This document shows positions 37,087 to 48,850 of a DNA stretch of 64,000 nt, piece by piece. Made by a program: the position numbers and the translations under genes. The first letter of the stretch is position 1. Each line of letters begins with the position of its first letter. The notes under the pieces were generated by a model that saw only the letters and a list, made by a program, of their open reading frames with translations, made no database searches and was not told the origin of the DNA. The stretch covers positions 57,118,987 through 57,182,986 of the forward strand of contig OU744726.1 of assembly GCA_916613615.1 (NCBI GenBank), written 5' to 3'. Origin of the DNA: Steromphala cineraria. Its lineage: Eukaryota; Mollusca; Gastropoda; Trochida; Trochidae.

Positions 37087-38339
37087 CCAATACTCAATCT
37101 TTTAATATGTGTCATCGACGGTCGTGGAAATCTCTTTGTAAGTGATATTGATAAAAACAAACTCGAACTGGAAACTATGTGATTCAATCTTATAAGAACG
37201 GAACTATACACTTCAAGGAATTTCACTTTCTAATAAATAAAATCTCCCAAGACAAGATTGCATTGTTTTGAACCTAAACAACCTGACATCATATAGTTTA
37301 TTTTCAACCCTGCTATGTTTCCGACATCAAAGATCAATATAGAAACACTATCGCTTTCAGTGTATGTCAGTAAGATAGTGCTTATTTACTTTTTAACATA
37401 TCTTTTAACCATGTGCTCATCGTAATTGATATTTGAAGGACTGTTTACAAAAGTTTCTGTTGTTCTTTTGAGTGGTATATTTTACTATATGCTTTTTAAT
37501 ATATTTCATGATAAGAATATAATCATATTTTAGCCGTTTCCATATGTTTATAATCTTTCTTCGCTGGGTGTTTGGTTTTATGTCAGTAATTGTTTGAATG
37601 TGATATGTTAACGTAATAGTTTTTTTGTCGTTTTTTTTATCATAAATGCAACATTCTTTTGAAGTAAATAAGAATATTCTTTACAATTCTCTAAATTAAG
37701 ACAAACTTAAAGAAGAATAAACACAAAGGTTTGAGTCGAAAAAATGTATGTCTGATATGAGAAATGAGTTTTGAAACTCTTTTGATGAGTATTGTTCTCT
37801 TCCGCAAAATTTGTTATTCCAGGATGAACGACTTGAAATGTATACACTAAACACTTTCTAGATCATAAATGTCTTCATGTCTTGGTACCTTGCCATTTTA
37901 AAAAATCTTTGCCCTGTTGTTGATCAGGAAGAAAATAGAAAAAGCGACACAAAGAGAGAACCCGAGTTATATATTGATAATATAAATACGACTTTTCGTT
38001 GCTGACGTTTAATGGAGGTTATTAAGGGAATACAATATTCAGCGATATGCAATCTGAGTTATTGGCTATCGAAAGCCTTGAACATGAGTAAGAGAGAACA
38101 TACAAGTAACAATTACACTATATAACGCTAGCTTCCAATATACAATTCACCAGTCGATTCTATATTTAAGAAGATTCAAATACTTTGTGTGTTCTTTGTT
38201 TTGATTGTATGATTGTATATACGCATTTAGATAAGGCTGGGATATTAGAGAGGATAAAGCGTGTACGCGTATACGCTTCTCTAACTGATCTAGAATGAAC
38301 ATAATTCACAACTCATCATATGAAGTTGGACACTATTAC
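37087..38339. other. No gene seen
   Basis: AT-rich, with nothing I can support. Confidence 0.4.
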
Positions 38340-38691
38340 AGGGACAGTAGCACGTTATTTGATAATTTTATATTTAAAAATTTTCACTGATAATTGTACG
38401 TTAATGCTAAATGTATCATTTTGACAGTGTAAAAAATCTCACTACACAAACCAATCCATGATCCATATAGTCAGAGGACAAAGTATGAAGGTTCGCATAA
38501 AATCCATTGGCGGCCATTTTGTGTGAAAACCTTTAATTCATTTCGTGTATGAAAAAGGAATCGCATGGCTAAACTATACGTTATAAATTTGAATTATTAC
38601 TGCTCCATTGGGTTGAAATACATTGTCTTTCAATTGGAACCATTAATGTTCATGTTCCTTACATCACCTTATATTCAGTGCTACTGTCCTT
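38340..38691 (+). mobile_element. T2/Kolobok-like MITE, copy 3
   Basis: The left end AGGGACAGTAGCACGTTATT is preceded by TTAC (mutated TTAA). The right end CTACTGTCCT is followed by TTAA (38692-38695), and the right repeat has lost its CACG part. The interior matches copies 2, 4 and 5. The frame at 38565-38786 starts inside it and is incidental. Confidence 0.83.
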
Positions 38692-38695
38692 TTAA

Positions 38696-41269
38696 TGTTC
38701 ATGAATTGGCTTTGTATTGCTCTGATCAGTTCGCGATAGAATCAGTGCGGACAAGAATATTTTATCTAGTGTTACCAAGCCCTTGATTAGATAGCGACCA
38801 CTCTGAAAGCGGATGTGGAACCACCTTGCGTCACATGATGATGTACGTGCGTGATAAATCTTTCAACTTCAATCGAAGGCCACATTTCAAAATCATTTTA
38901 TGACTCGAGGTTTCCATATCTCATCGAATATAACAGGTATTAAAGGTGTCCTCGAGGGAGGTGCAACAGAAATCATGTAACCTTACCCGACAGCTTTCAC
39001 TTTCGGGGGAGGTGAAACTCGGGTGCTTTGTTGATATCACTTTATATTGCAAACCGCATAATAGGAGGGCGGTTTGAAAAACTTTTCATAGAATCTATAG
39101 ACGTAAATGTTTTGTAATTTTACCATGTTGAATGAGTTCGCAGACAAAGTGGAAATAATGCTTTGGAGACACCAAACCATTACATTATATCATTGTAACA
39201 TGAGGTTTACACATGCATACCACCTAACCACCCCGCCTCACCAAACTGCTATGTACTCAGCGACTAATCATAGTATATCTTCCTCAAACGTAAGTGTAAA
39301 GATTTGTGAACTCTAGCTCGAGAAGAGGGGCGACGGTTTAAAATGTACTCATTTCTAAAGAACCTCTTTATACATTAACGTATTCGAACACATTATATAA
39401 AAAGCCTATATTATTAATAGATAAATATGCATACAAGCACAAACCTTTCTCAAGACGGAACAACTGATTATTTTATGTAAAGAGTATGGAAACAGATGAG
39501 TTTTTAAAAACTGTACATGCGTATATGAAGAAATGATTTTCCTTTTGGTTTATGAGTTATAAGCAATCTAAGCATTGATAAAGAAGGTGATTTAAAACAA
39601 TATTTAAAAGCTTAAAATTGATAATAAGTTATTTTCAGTATGAACTATTTTATTTGCTTGCAAAGAGCCTATAATCATGCTGTTATCCTTATCGGTTTAA
39701 GAACAAATATCTGCATAAAAACTATATACACCTCGGAAATCACATATTTTCAACAATAATTTTTTATTGAAGGTCTGTCCCTTTGAACAATAAGCAGATA
39801 TATGCGCTCATAAATGTTACCATATTCAAGGACAGATATATACCTCACTCAAATCATAACTTCAACATTGTGAGCTATATATAGTGAACAATTGTAAGCA
39901 GTGCAGTTCGTGAGCAAAAACAATTGAAAACGTGCACCGTCAAAAGTGAAAAACTTCACACTAACTTAATTTTTTTGAAAAGCTATGTTATCTGGGAAAA
40001 TATATCGTATAGTTTTCGAGTTATCGAGGTTTTAATTGCTTTTATTTCAAAGAAAGTAAACTCATGAAATTCTGGCTTGACACAAATTTAAATGAGAATA
40101 ATTAAAACTAATGTATGTATTATCCCTTGAAACTCATGGAATTCATTAAAGCGGTTTAGTCAAATATGTAAAAGAGACACATAACGATTAAAAAAACACT
40201 CAGGAAAATGAGTCTTGATGGCTTTCGTCTTTTCAGGATAAAGATATTTACCCAAAGAACGTTTTAAAACAGGTTGTGGAATTGATGATTGATGAACAAA
40301 ATATTGTCATCCATTAAACATATTTTTCAAAGGGAGGACAATGGCATATTTATTTCAATAAATAGTAGCGAATATTTCAACCTGTAGGTTTTCAACTTCA
40401 ATATACATACTTAACATAATTGTGACCGGTCTTATTGTTTGCGGAATCAAAAATATCAAATTTGTTTATATGTATTTAACTACACCTTTACCAGAAAGCG
40501 TGAAATATCAAATCACAACAGTGATTGTTTATTAGACATGTTTTAATTTCGTTGACAACAAACTTTTTAGAGTTGGTATGGCTTTCGATTGAACTTTTAT
40601 GTTTTTTTGGTCATTTGCGACCATTTGCGACAAATTGCTCACTTTTAAGTTTGAAAACTAAAAAAAGGTTACTAAGTGAAATCCAAAACAGTGATTGAAA
40701 ATTGCTTATTATTGTATATTTGGAATAAACGCGATTTATAAATGAGAAAAAAGTAATTGCTCATTCTCTGATCACAGTAAGGTTGGTAAATGAATTGTCT
40801 GGGAACTGTCGTCATCAAAAGTTATTTTGGTTGAGTTTATTGAATTTCAATAGGGTCCAAATGCCTTTATATTCTTAGAACTAACTGATACGGTCCATAG
40901 TGCTTTTAATAAACATTTACACGGAGGCAAAAAATAAAGTTTAGACCTCAGTTGGTTTTATCATATGTATGTTTTTCAAATACAAATATTTCAAGTTTAT
41001 GACGTCTTACCATAAAATTCTCAATATAGGAGATTACTCATCGGTCAAACAATAATTTGAAGAGCTTTTTAAATTGTTTTCCAAAACGTCTTATTTTGAT
41101 AAAAATATTATTTAAATTAAAATTTGATGAAATTTAAATGTTTATAGACATATATATTATATTTTTGTTAGAATATATAAATGAGGCTTATTCATGTCGC
41201 ATTTACTACTATTTTAACATGATGGAGGTCGTGTAGGTGTAAATTTACATGAAACAAAGATACTTTTTT
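38696..41269. other. No gene seen
   Basis: The patch at 38780-39060 is somewhat richer in G+C. Otherwise AT-rich with frequent stops. No recognisable repeat or RNA. Confidence 0.4.
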
Positions 41270-41645
41270 TTTCAAATGTTTTTATTCACTTCATATACAA
41301 TACAATAATACATTCATTTAGGACATGAAAGGTTACATATACACATGAGTTGTCATAACAAGGCATAAATATTACATTGATATGTTGAGAAACAACAGTT
41401 CAACACCTTCATAAAGAAACAGGATTGAGACTTAGATGACCTTCTCAATTACTTTCCATTTTTTCTCACAAGAAATAACCTTATCGGAAAAAAATGTGGT
41501 GTTAACATTCCTTCGTACCCCAATGTAATCAAGAATTGACGTTGTTTTTTGTACAAGGGTGAATGCATGATTTGAGTGAAATTCGTTCATATTGTTTTCA
41601 ATAAAGTAATCAGAAACCTTATCATTTGATTATACTCGGAATTAA
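41270..41645 (-). pseudogene. Degraded retrocopy or LINE 3' end with poly(A)
   Basis: Read on the minus strand, two short protein-like frames (IVDYFNLYDLYKIN..., then MNEFHSNHAFTL... ending KKWKVIEKVI and a stop) are offset by a frameshift near 41620. A 3' UTR of about 170 bp follows, with GTGAATAAAAACATTTG and an A9 run at 41270-41278. An AATAAA signal about 12 bases before a genomic poly(A) marks a reverse-transcribed insertion. The layout resembles the LINE end at 19.0 kb, but no knuckle motif is visible, so a processed pseudogene is possible. Confidence 0.5.
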
Positions 41646-41756
41646 CTGCATAATTAATTTTATAAAGATCGTATAGATTGAAATAATCCACTATCTCAAA
41701 TATTGTAAAGCGGAAGTTTTCAATAATACATATAAATTCGTTTTGGATTGAAGTAA

Positions 41757-41960
41757 CTTAAAAAAACTATGAAGTATGATATGTAAAAAAATTCTATCAT
41801 AAACTCGTGTTATTTATCATTGAATTCACAGTTTGTTATTTATCATTGAATTCACAGTTTGTTATTTATATTACCTTAAAAAACTATGAAGTAAGACATG
41901 TACAAAAATTCGATCATAAAGTCGTGTTATTTATCATTGAATTCACAGTTTATTTATATT
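41757..41960 (+). repeat. Direct duplication of about 100 bp with a nested 27-bp repeat
   Basis: TTAAAAAAACTATGAAGTA through TCGTGTTATTTATCATTGAA occurs twice, starting at about 41758 and 41875. Within it GTTATTTATCATTGAATTCA is tandemly repeated near 41808-41860. Confidence 0.85.
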
Positions 41961-42142
41961 GCCCTATATTTGCAGAGTAGATTTGTGGATGTTTGAATTA
42001 GATTTTGTCAACTGGAATAACATAATACTTTCTCTTCGTTTACAATTCTGCATTTCATTATGCACGTAAATTTTCTTTGCAAATTCAGCATTAGGCATTT
42101 CAGTTCTCAAATATAATACCAAATTTGTAGTTTTCTCTTATG

Positions 42143-42408
42143 CAGTCTAAGTAAACCTAGACTCACTATTATCCGTTACACTGCTATACTGAGTCTAGAA
42201 AGGCTTGGTTGAGAGTCGCGTCAGCCCACATAACCAAGTTGACCAATCAGAACTGATCTTACCAAGCCACAATAGTGTGCCTTCGCACGTTTAGCGTTGG
42301 AGGGTCATAGGTCGCAGAAAGGTCGGCTGACGCGACCTTCAACCAGACCTTTCTAGACTCAGTATAGCAGTGTAACGGATAATAGTGAGGCTAGGTTTAC
42401 TTAGACTG
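42143..42408. mobile_element. Long-TIR MITE with perfect 9-bp target duplication (MULE-like)
   Basis: The element is 266 bp. Its left arm (CAGTCTAAGTAAACCTAG onwards) is repeated inverted at the right over about 83 bp, with only about half a dozen mismatches. The sequence TCTCTTATG lies directly on both sides (42134-42142 and 42409-42417), a perfect 9-bp target duplication. Long terminal repeats with 9-bp duplications are typical of Mutator-like elements, though other 8-9 bp superfamilies are possible. The two intact arms and perfect duplication point to a fairly recent insertion. The minus-strand frame at 42339-42617 crosses its edge and is accidental. Confidence 0.88.
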
Positions 42409-42417
42409 TCTCTTATG

Positions 42418-45400
42418 TCAAATGATTTCGTGAGACGTTTTATGTAGAATATTTCAGCCTGCGATGTTGAATGAAATCGAGAGTGTTGCGTGAAACGTGT
42501 GTATGTGTAAATTGCAGATTTACTTCTAGATGATACGAGTGACACGACACAATGAAGGCTAATCACAACAAATTCTCTGACAAAGACATTATGTATACAA
42601 TATCTGCACCCAACCACATAATAAGAAAGATTAAAATCTAGCGTGACATAAATTAGACTAGTATTATGTTATGTAAATAGACTCAACATACATCTAATCC
42701 ATGAATCGGTTTGAAATGTACATTTATATATACGCTGTTGTGTTAAAATATATTTTGTTTGAAAGCTATAGAGAACCGTTACACACCCTGTAATACGCTG
42801 CTGCGTGAGGACGTTTGCTAGTGGCCGTTACGGTTTGCTATGTTCACGGTATTTGGTTTACGGTTGTTCAGAAAAAATATTTCAATTAATAGTTATCATG
42901 TTGGAATGCACCCGTTAGCATTGAAACTAAACGAAGCGCTCATAAAATAACACATTACACTGGACAGCTACGATAGGTTATTGCTTCAGTTCGGAGATGA
43001 TTATCATTAAATTGATTCCCACACATTTTTCAAATATAACCGTTTTTGTTCTAAAAACAATTTGGATTGGTTTTGTGCATGATCTGTCTTGAAAAGGTTT
43101 TAATGTCACCACTAAAGCTGAAAAAGCTTGGTAAGATGACGGGTTCTGTCTGTCTGCCGCACATGATTCAATATACATGAAAACCACATTAATCATCTTC
43201 TTTAAACCGAAACTTCATCACAAAACTATAATACTACTTTTGATATATAATCATTTGTAATATTTAGAAACAAGCATTAAAAAAAATGTAGAACATTTAA
43301 CTAATATAATTGGTTTTTTTTATAATAAGACATATCCGGCAGTTATTATTTCTTACTTCTCATTTCTCAATAATGAACGGGTTTCAATACCTGTCTATAT
43401 TATCAAACATTTTGGTTTATGGAAATTTTATAAAACTGCCAATATTGTTAATGGTTATTCAAAATATTAAAGACTTATGATTAATGTTAAAACAAAAAGA
43501 TCATAGAATACATTATTTCTTAAAATTATCAATAATAAAACTCGTATGGCTATCGTTGTTTAATGTTAACATAAAACATATTATGCCATAACTAAATCGA
43601 ATAAGTCTATTATTATTTCTTCAAGCTATTAAACATAGAAAGCTCTTAAAAGTTTGATACTAATGACAAAGGAATATGTTTGACTTATGACTTCAAAACG
43701 TAAAAAGACATAAAACAGTCAAACAATATCGAAACGTAATGGACTTAATTATTCTAAAACATCTAATTAATTTTGTCTTTACTGTTAAGATGCATGGCTA
43801 TAATCATGTATGATAAATGTAACACATAAATACTTTGTACCTTTATACCAGTAATTCATTTATTTGGAATAAACATCATTAATTTAATAAATGTAAAAAG
43901 ATTTACTTTTTTACATACATACAATATCATCATTGTTGTTTTGATACTTGATCATTAAACCTATGAATTAAACATATATGATGATAATCATATGTCAACA
44001 AGATAGTGAACAAATATAAAAATCATTTAACATTTTATTCTATTTACATTTTCTGTAAAGGATTCACATTTTAAATAAGCACAAAATGCCGGCACTGATC
44101 AACCTGTCTGCAATTGTGAAATATGAATCTTCATTTTCATGAATATAAAACACATGTGACGTTGTTTATTTGAAAAAAATCTAACATTCTAAAGCTGTAA
44201 CGTTTTATAATAAATAGAATTTTTTTCATCTTTTCAGCTACAAAATTATTTTAATTGTAAACAAATTTTTTTTTTCATTATTTTTTAAGATGGGACGAGT
44301 AACTCGTGCTTATCTATAATATCAAACCCCTGAAAAAATACAATATTTTTATTATTCAAACTCATTAATTTGTCATTCAAGGTTACTTGAATCGAACATG
44401 TATGTATAATAATATAATGACACACATTGACAGAAAGGATTAATCAATACGTTTAAAGGAGCGAAGTTACATCACAGTCCCACCATACAATGCTAAAAGA
44501 CAAACATCCTTCACTCTGGAGAAGCGAACAATGTTTAATTATAATAATAATGTCATTGTAATAAAAGTTAATTACTGCTTTTAAAAGGCTATGTGAAGAA
44601 AAATTAACCCAAATCTTTGAACTGTGATAAGAACGCAATTATTTGATTAGTATTGGGTTTTGATGTACAATTGAATAAATAAATTAAATCAAACGATGAA
44701 AAAACATATTAGTTGTAAAATTAGAAACGAAATGCAGTAAACGGAACCAAAGGGTAAACTTATGCATTTATAATAAAATGTCATGTATATCAATAAGGAG
44801 AAATTAACTCTTCATTTGAATTGTAACAATTCATTAGACATTTTAAATTACTATTGTACAAATCACATAATTTTTAATTTATCAAAAACATTGGGAAACA
44901 CTTTCATACATTTCAATCAAAACCATTGGAAAAGAAGGACGTACATCATGAATAAAAAAAACATTCATATCTGGCGAACAAATCAGTATGAATAAATAAT
45001 ATTTATTAAATCCATTTATTGGAACGAACGTGTCATAAAATTCAAATAAGAAGACAAAAAATCAAGAACATATATGTTTGAAATAATAATTTATTTTTTG
45101 AAAGGCCTTATCACACAGTAGGGTTAAATTGGAATCCATAACTTTTAATTGCAACTGAATCATCATGTTTCATATCATCTTGAATATCATAAAATATATT
45201 CCAAGAGTTTCAAACTTAAAATATAAATTTGGGAAATAGACAATCAGTTTGAAACGTTTTATTTAAAAAAATCAGATTCAAATTACAGTAAAAACGTTTT
45301 CAATTATATTAGTATTTTTTTTTCTACTCTACAAGCGATTTATCTGTCTGCATAAAATATTAAAAGCACTCGATGGATTTTATCGGCGTCGAATTTTCTG

Positions 45401-45467
45401 TAAATTGAACAATTTCCAATTGTATTGTCATTATGATCACTACAGAAATCGTAATGTAATTATTTTA
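42418..45467. other. No gene seen
   Basis: Very AT-rich, especially 43200-45300. The short frames are accidental. No repeat or RNA that I can support. Confidence 0.4.
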
Positions 45468-45671
45468 TCGCATTAGCGGTGGTTGGGGACTTTCTAAGGG
45501 AAGTAACTCTGATTGAACCTATGGAAGCTATGCCACTTAGTTCCGTATTCACAATTAAATAATTGATTACAAGAAAATTAAGACATGCTAGTACTAAGTA
45601 CGTTTATCATGTTTTCTTATTTAGTAATAGTGACTTTATCAGCAAAGTTCCCTCATCTTCTGGGTAATCGT

Positions 45672-45730
45672 AAATGTGGGCCCACTTGAACTGGTTCCTA
45701 TATAGAGCCGAGATACGTGGGCCCACATTT
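45672..45730 (+). repeat. Palindromic unit a
   Basis: AAATGTGGGCCCACT pairs with CGTGGGCCCACATTT across a 29-base loop containing CCTATATAGAGCC. Each arm contains the self-complementary decamer GTGGGCCCAC. Confidence 0.85.
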
Positions 45731-46070
45731 GTTATCATCACGGTCTACCGACCATTTCGCATATTTGACAAGCGTGTAACAGTAGAAAAAGTAACTTATT
45801 TGGAGGGGAAACATTCTAGAAACAGTACTCTTATGTTCTCATACGAAATAAACATTACCAATGAATATTATTCTTGTTTTTTCCCCATCAGAAACGACAT
45901 TAAAATTCTCCGCGAAAAGAAGACACAGCTCATGCATATTAATGAGTGATGTCCTGTCATTGGTGGCATCAAAGGTCAGGACCTAGGTCAAGGATCGTGA
46001 CATTGATTCTACGTATATACTATATATCGACCATGTTAGAGATATTGATCACCAAATAATGTCTTTCGGT

Positions 46071-46128
46071 AAATGTGGGCCCACTCGTTTGGTCTCTTAT
46101 AGGGAGCGGCCGAAGTGGGCCCACATTT
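46071..46128 (+). repeat. Palindromic unit b
   Basis: AAATGTGGGCCCACT at the left pairs perfectly with AGTGGGCCCACATTT at the right. The loop GGTCTCTTATAGGGAGC is related to that of unit a. Confidence 0.88.
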
Positions 46129-46139
46129 TAGATTATTGA

Positions 46140-46670
46140 TCTTGATGGGAACTATCATCTAGAATGTTGAACCTTTTCCATCAAAACTAATTAAATTTGT
46201 TTAGTCAAAATTTAACCACTTCGGGAGCTCCTTATAGAGGTCGAAACGAATGGGCCCACATTTACCAAAATACTTTATTTTATGATCAATTTCTCTGAAA
46301 TGTTCTAGTGATGTTGTTGAAACTTTTTCATCAAAGTTTATTGATGGAAAATATCATAGAATAACATGAACCTTAATTTTCCATCAAAACTATTTGAATT
46401 TGCCTCGTCAGTATTTAATCATAAATATTTTAGAATGTTGAACCTTTTCAATCAAAATTACATGATGGAAAATATCATAGAATGATATGAACCTTTTCCA
46501 TCAAAACTATTTGAAATTGCCTCGTCAGTATTTAATCATAAATATTTTAGAATGTTGAATCTTTTCCACCAATACTATTTGAATTAGTCACGTTAATATT
46601 TCATCAGAAATATTGCATATCGGTGAACCTTTTCCATCAAAATTACTTGATGGGAAATATATAGAATGTC
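46140..46670 (+). repeat. Tandem array GAACCTTTTCCATCAAAA
   Basis: A composite unit of about 120 bp is repeated three to four times. Each has GAACCTTTTCCATCAAAA, then either TATTTGAATTTGCCTCGTCAG with AATCATAAATATTTTAGAAT, or TTACTTGATGGAAAATAT with CATAGAAT. The CATCAAAATTACTTGATG segments can themselves form small hairpins. Confidence 0.75.
46209..46264 (-). repeat. Palindromic unit c (inverted, one arm eroded)
   Basis: The right arm TGGGCCCACATTTACC is intact and the left arm is reduced to TTTAACCACTTCGGG. The whole unit aligns with the reverse complement of unit b, including CACTTCGG, the TATA.GAG core and AAACGA. Confidence 0.75.
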
Positions 46671-46725
46671 AATATATCACAAGTATAACAGAATCGTTAA
46701 ACCTCTCGAAAAATTCGAATTCTGT

Positions 46726-46784
46726 AATTGTGGTCCCACTGTCGACTGAGCATAAGGGGAATGAAAATCAGTGGGCCCACATTT
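46726..46784 (+). repeat. Palindromic unit d
   Basis: AATTGTGGTCCCACT pairs with AGTGGGCCCACATTT with two mismatches. The loop has GCATAAGGGGA, a diverged form of the common TTATAGRG core. Confidence 0.8.
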
Positions 46785-47056
46785 GAAACAATCATTCTGC
46801 AGTTAGGAATTGTCACACGAACTATCCCAAAACATACTCATAATCTTAGGAAAACTACTCACCCTAAATCACATTTATTGTCGACTGTAAGTGCCATTTT
46901 ACCAAGAAATCAAGGAAAATGTAACGGAGATAGGATACAGACACGCCATTAGTATCCATTGCGCGCGTGACTACGTCAACAACGGCCGTAGCTTCGCATG
47001 AAAGTGGGAAAACAGAGTTACTTCCCTTAGAAAAGGCCCAACCACCGATAATGCGG

Positions 47057-48289
47057 TTTCGCCATTCATTTTCTATAATCAGACCTTGTGAATGCACCGC
47101 AGATAAAATTTAAAATGCTTTATTACACGTAAAATAGGCAAAGTTATTATAAATAAATACATACACTTTGAGATATTGGGAATATACATAAATAAGAAAT
47201 TGCAGAATATGTAATATGGTCATTAAGTATATTGTTACATGCTTATTCAAGATTACGTTTAAACGAGATTTTTTAGAAATAATCGACGTGAATGTATCAT
47301 TCACATAATAGCAAACATGCATTTTTAAAGGTCAAAATACTAAATATTTGTCAATGAACTTGTTTTAAGTATACAAACATGTTATGGTTGATAGGTACGT
47401 CACAATCAGCAGCAAGAGAATCACATCACTAGTACTGTTAAGACAATAAGACACAATTGCTCATGCGTTTTGAAATAACTATTGTGCAATTAACAAAAAA
47501 AAAATGAATGAATCTGAATTTTAATTTTGAAACAAGTTAATGACAGTGATTTAAGAAATTAGAAAACCATAAAGCTATCAATGATTCCTTGAGTGTTTAT
47601 ATTCGCATTGTGGATAAAGGTAAATGTCATATCTATTTAAGATTCGCAGTTATCCCATTCAGATTACAGTTCTTTAAAATACAACAGTTTACAGAGGAAA
47701 TGTACGTTTTAACTCTTTTCTTGACACTCAAAGGTATAACACAAATTTCTCTACTTATAACTCGACCTTTAACTTACTGCTAGAAAATAGTTTTGGAAAG
47801 CGTTGGTCAATGAATATTTACCAATTAAATTTCTGTTGTTTTTCAATATACGAAATGATCACCAAAATAAACAACAACGTATCCCAAATTGAAAGGTAAG
47901 ATGTTAAATATGTAAGATGTAATACTTACAAGGTCCTATCAAAATTAACTGTGTTTTTTTATTCTCATGAGATTCATCAATTCACGGATTGTATCAAAAA
48001 ATGGAGGCGATCTCTGATAGTACATGTCATCGTAATGCAATGGCAACTATAAACGTTATTTTTTGTGATTGAAATGTAAAAAAAATGTAAAAATGTAAAA
48101 CCGACATCTCGCAATCTTAACAATCTTAATAACAGAGTGTATAATAATGTAAGAAAACATAGGACGCAATACTGAATTGATCATATGAGAACCTTTTTTT
48201 CATTGAACAATTTGATAATTTTACGACTTTAATTATTTACGAATAAAACAATTTAGTTATAATAGGAGAACATATTGTAAAAAAGAATA
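47057..48289. other. No gene seen
   Basis: AT-rich, with short accidental frames only. Confidence 0.4.
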
Positions 48290-48850
48290 TTGTAAAAATA
48301 ATAAAGAAACACATTAAACTTTATCATTGAACAATGTGATGATGATAAAAGAACACATTGTAATTGACCATTGAACAATTTGATGATGATAAGAGAACCC
48401 ATTGTAATTGACCATTGAACAATATGATTCTTATGACAACACATTTAACTTACAGTAGAACATTGTAGTAATAAAACAAAAATGACTTTATCACAGAACA
48501 ATTTCATAATAGTAAGGAATCAAATTTTATTTTACCATAAAACGGATGATAATTACCAGAGAACAATGTGAAGATTATTGAGAACATTAAACTTTACCAT
48601 AGAAAAATGTGAAGATTATCGAGAAAATTTAACTTTACCATTGAACAATGTGAAGATTATCGAGGACATTAAACTTTACCATTGAACAATGTGAAGATTA
48701 TTGAGGACATTAAACGTTACCATTGAACAATGTGAAGATTATTGAGAATATCAAACCTATCAAACTTTACCATAGAACAATGTTAAGATTAACAAAATCA
48801 TAAAACTTTACCATAGAACAACGTGATGGTGATACGAGAAGTCATAGGAC
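48290..48850 (+). repeat. 41-bp tandem array, diverged
   Basis: About a dozen units centre on TTTACCATTGAACAATGTGA followed by AGATTAT(T/C)GAG and ACATTAAAC. The most uniform units lie at 48590-48760. The outer ones vary (GATGATGATAAAAGAACACA at the left, GGTGATACGAGAAGTCAT at the right), as expected when an array decays from its edges. Confidence 0.85.

Larger units (their letters stand above)
45468..47056. mobile_element. TIR element with internal palindromic units (non-autonomous DNA transposon)
   Basis: About 44 bp at the left (CGCATTAGCGGTGGTTGGG to AAGGGAAGTAACTCTG) reappear inverted at 47013-47056, with about 39 of 44 positions identical. Between them lie four palindromic units of about 58 bp and a long-unit tandem array, with no transposase. 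I see no clear target duplication, so the outermost base is uncertain and the superfamily cannot be named. The frames inside (45674-45949, 46728-46952, 46864-47097) run through the palindromes and are not convincing genes. Confidence 0.7.

Noticed and set aside
37035..37226. Minus-strand frame ending in a Cys run
   Set aside because: The Cys run is the (CAA)n repeat read on the other strand, and the rest has no domain.
45674..45949. 91-codon plus-strand frame as a gene of the TIR element
   Set aside because: It starts inside palindromic unit a, has no transposase motif and no support from other frames of the element.
48290..48850. About 41-bp periodicity as a CRISPR-like or coding repeat
   Set aside because: The unit diverges throughout without a repeat/spacer split and holds stops in all frames.
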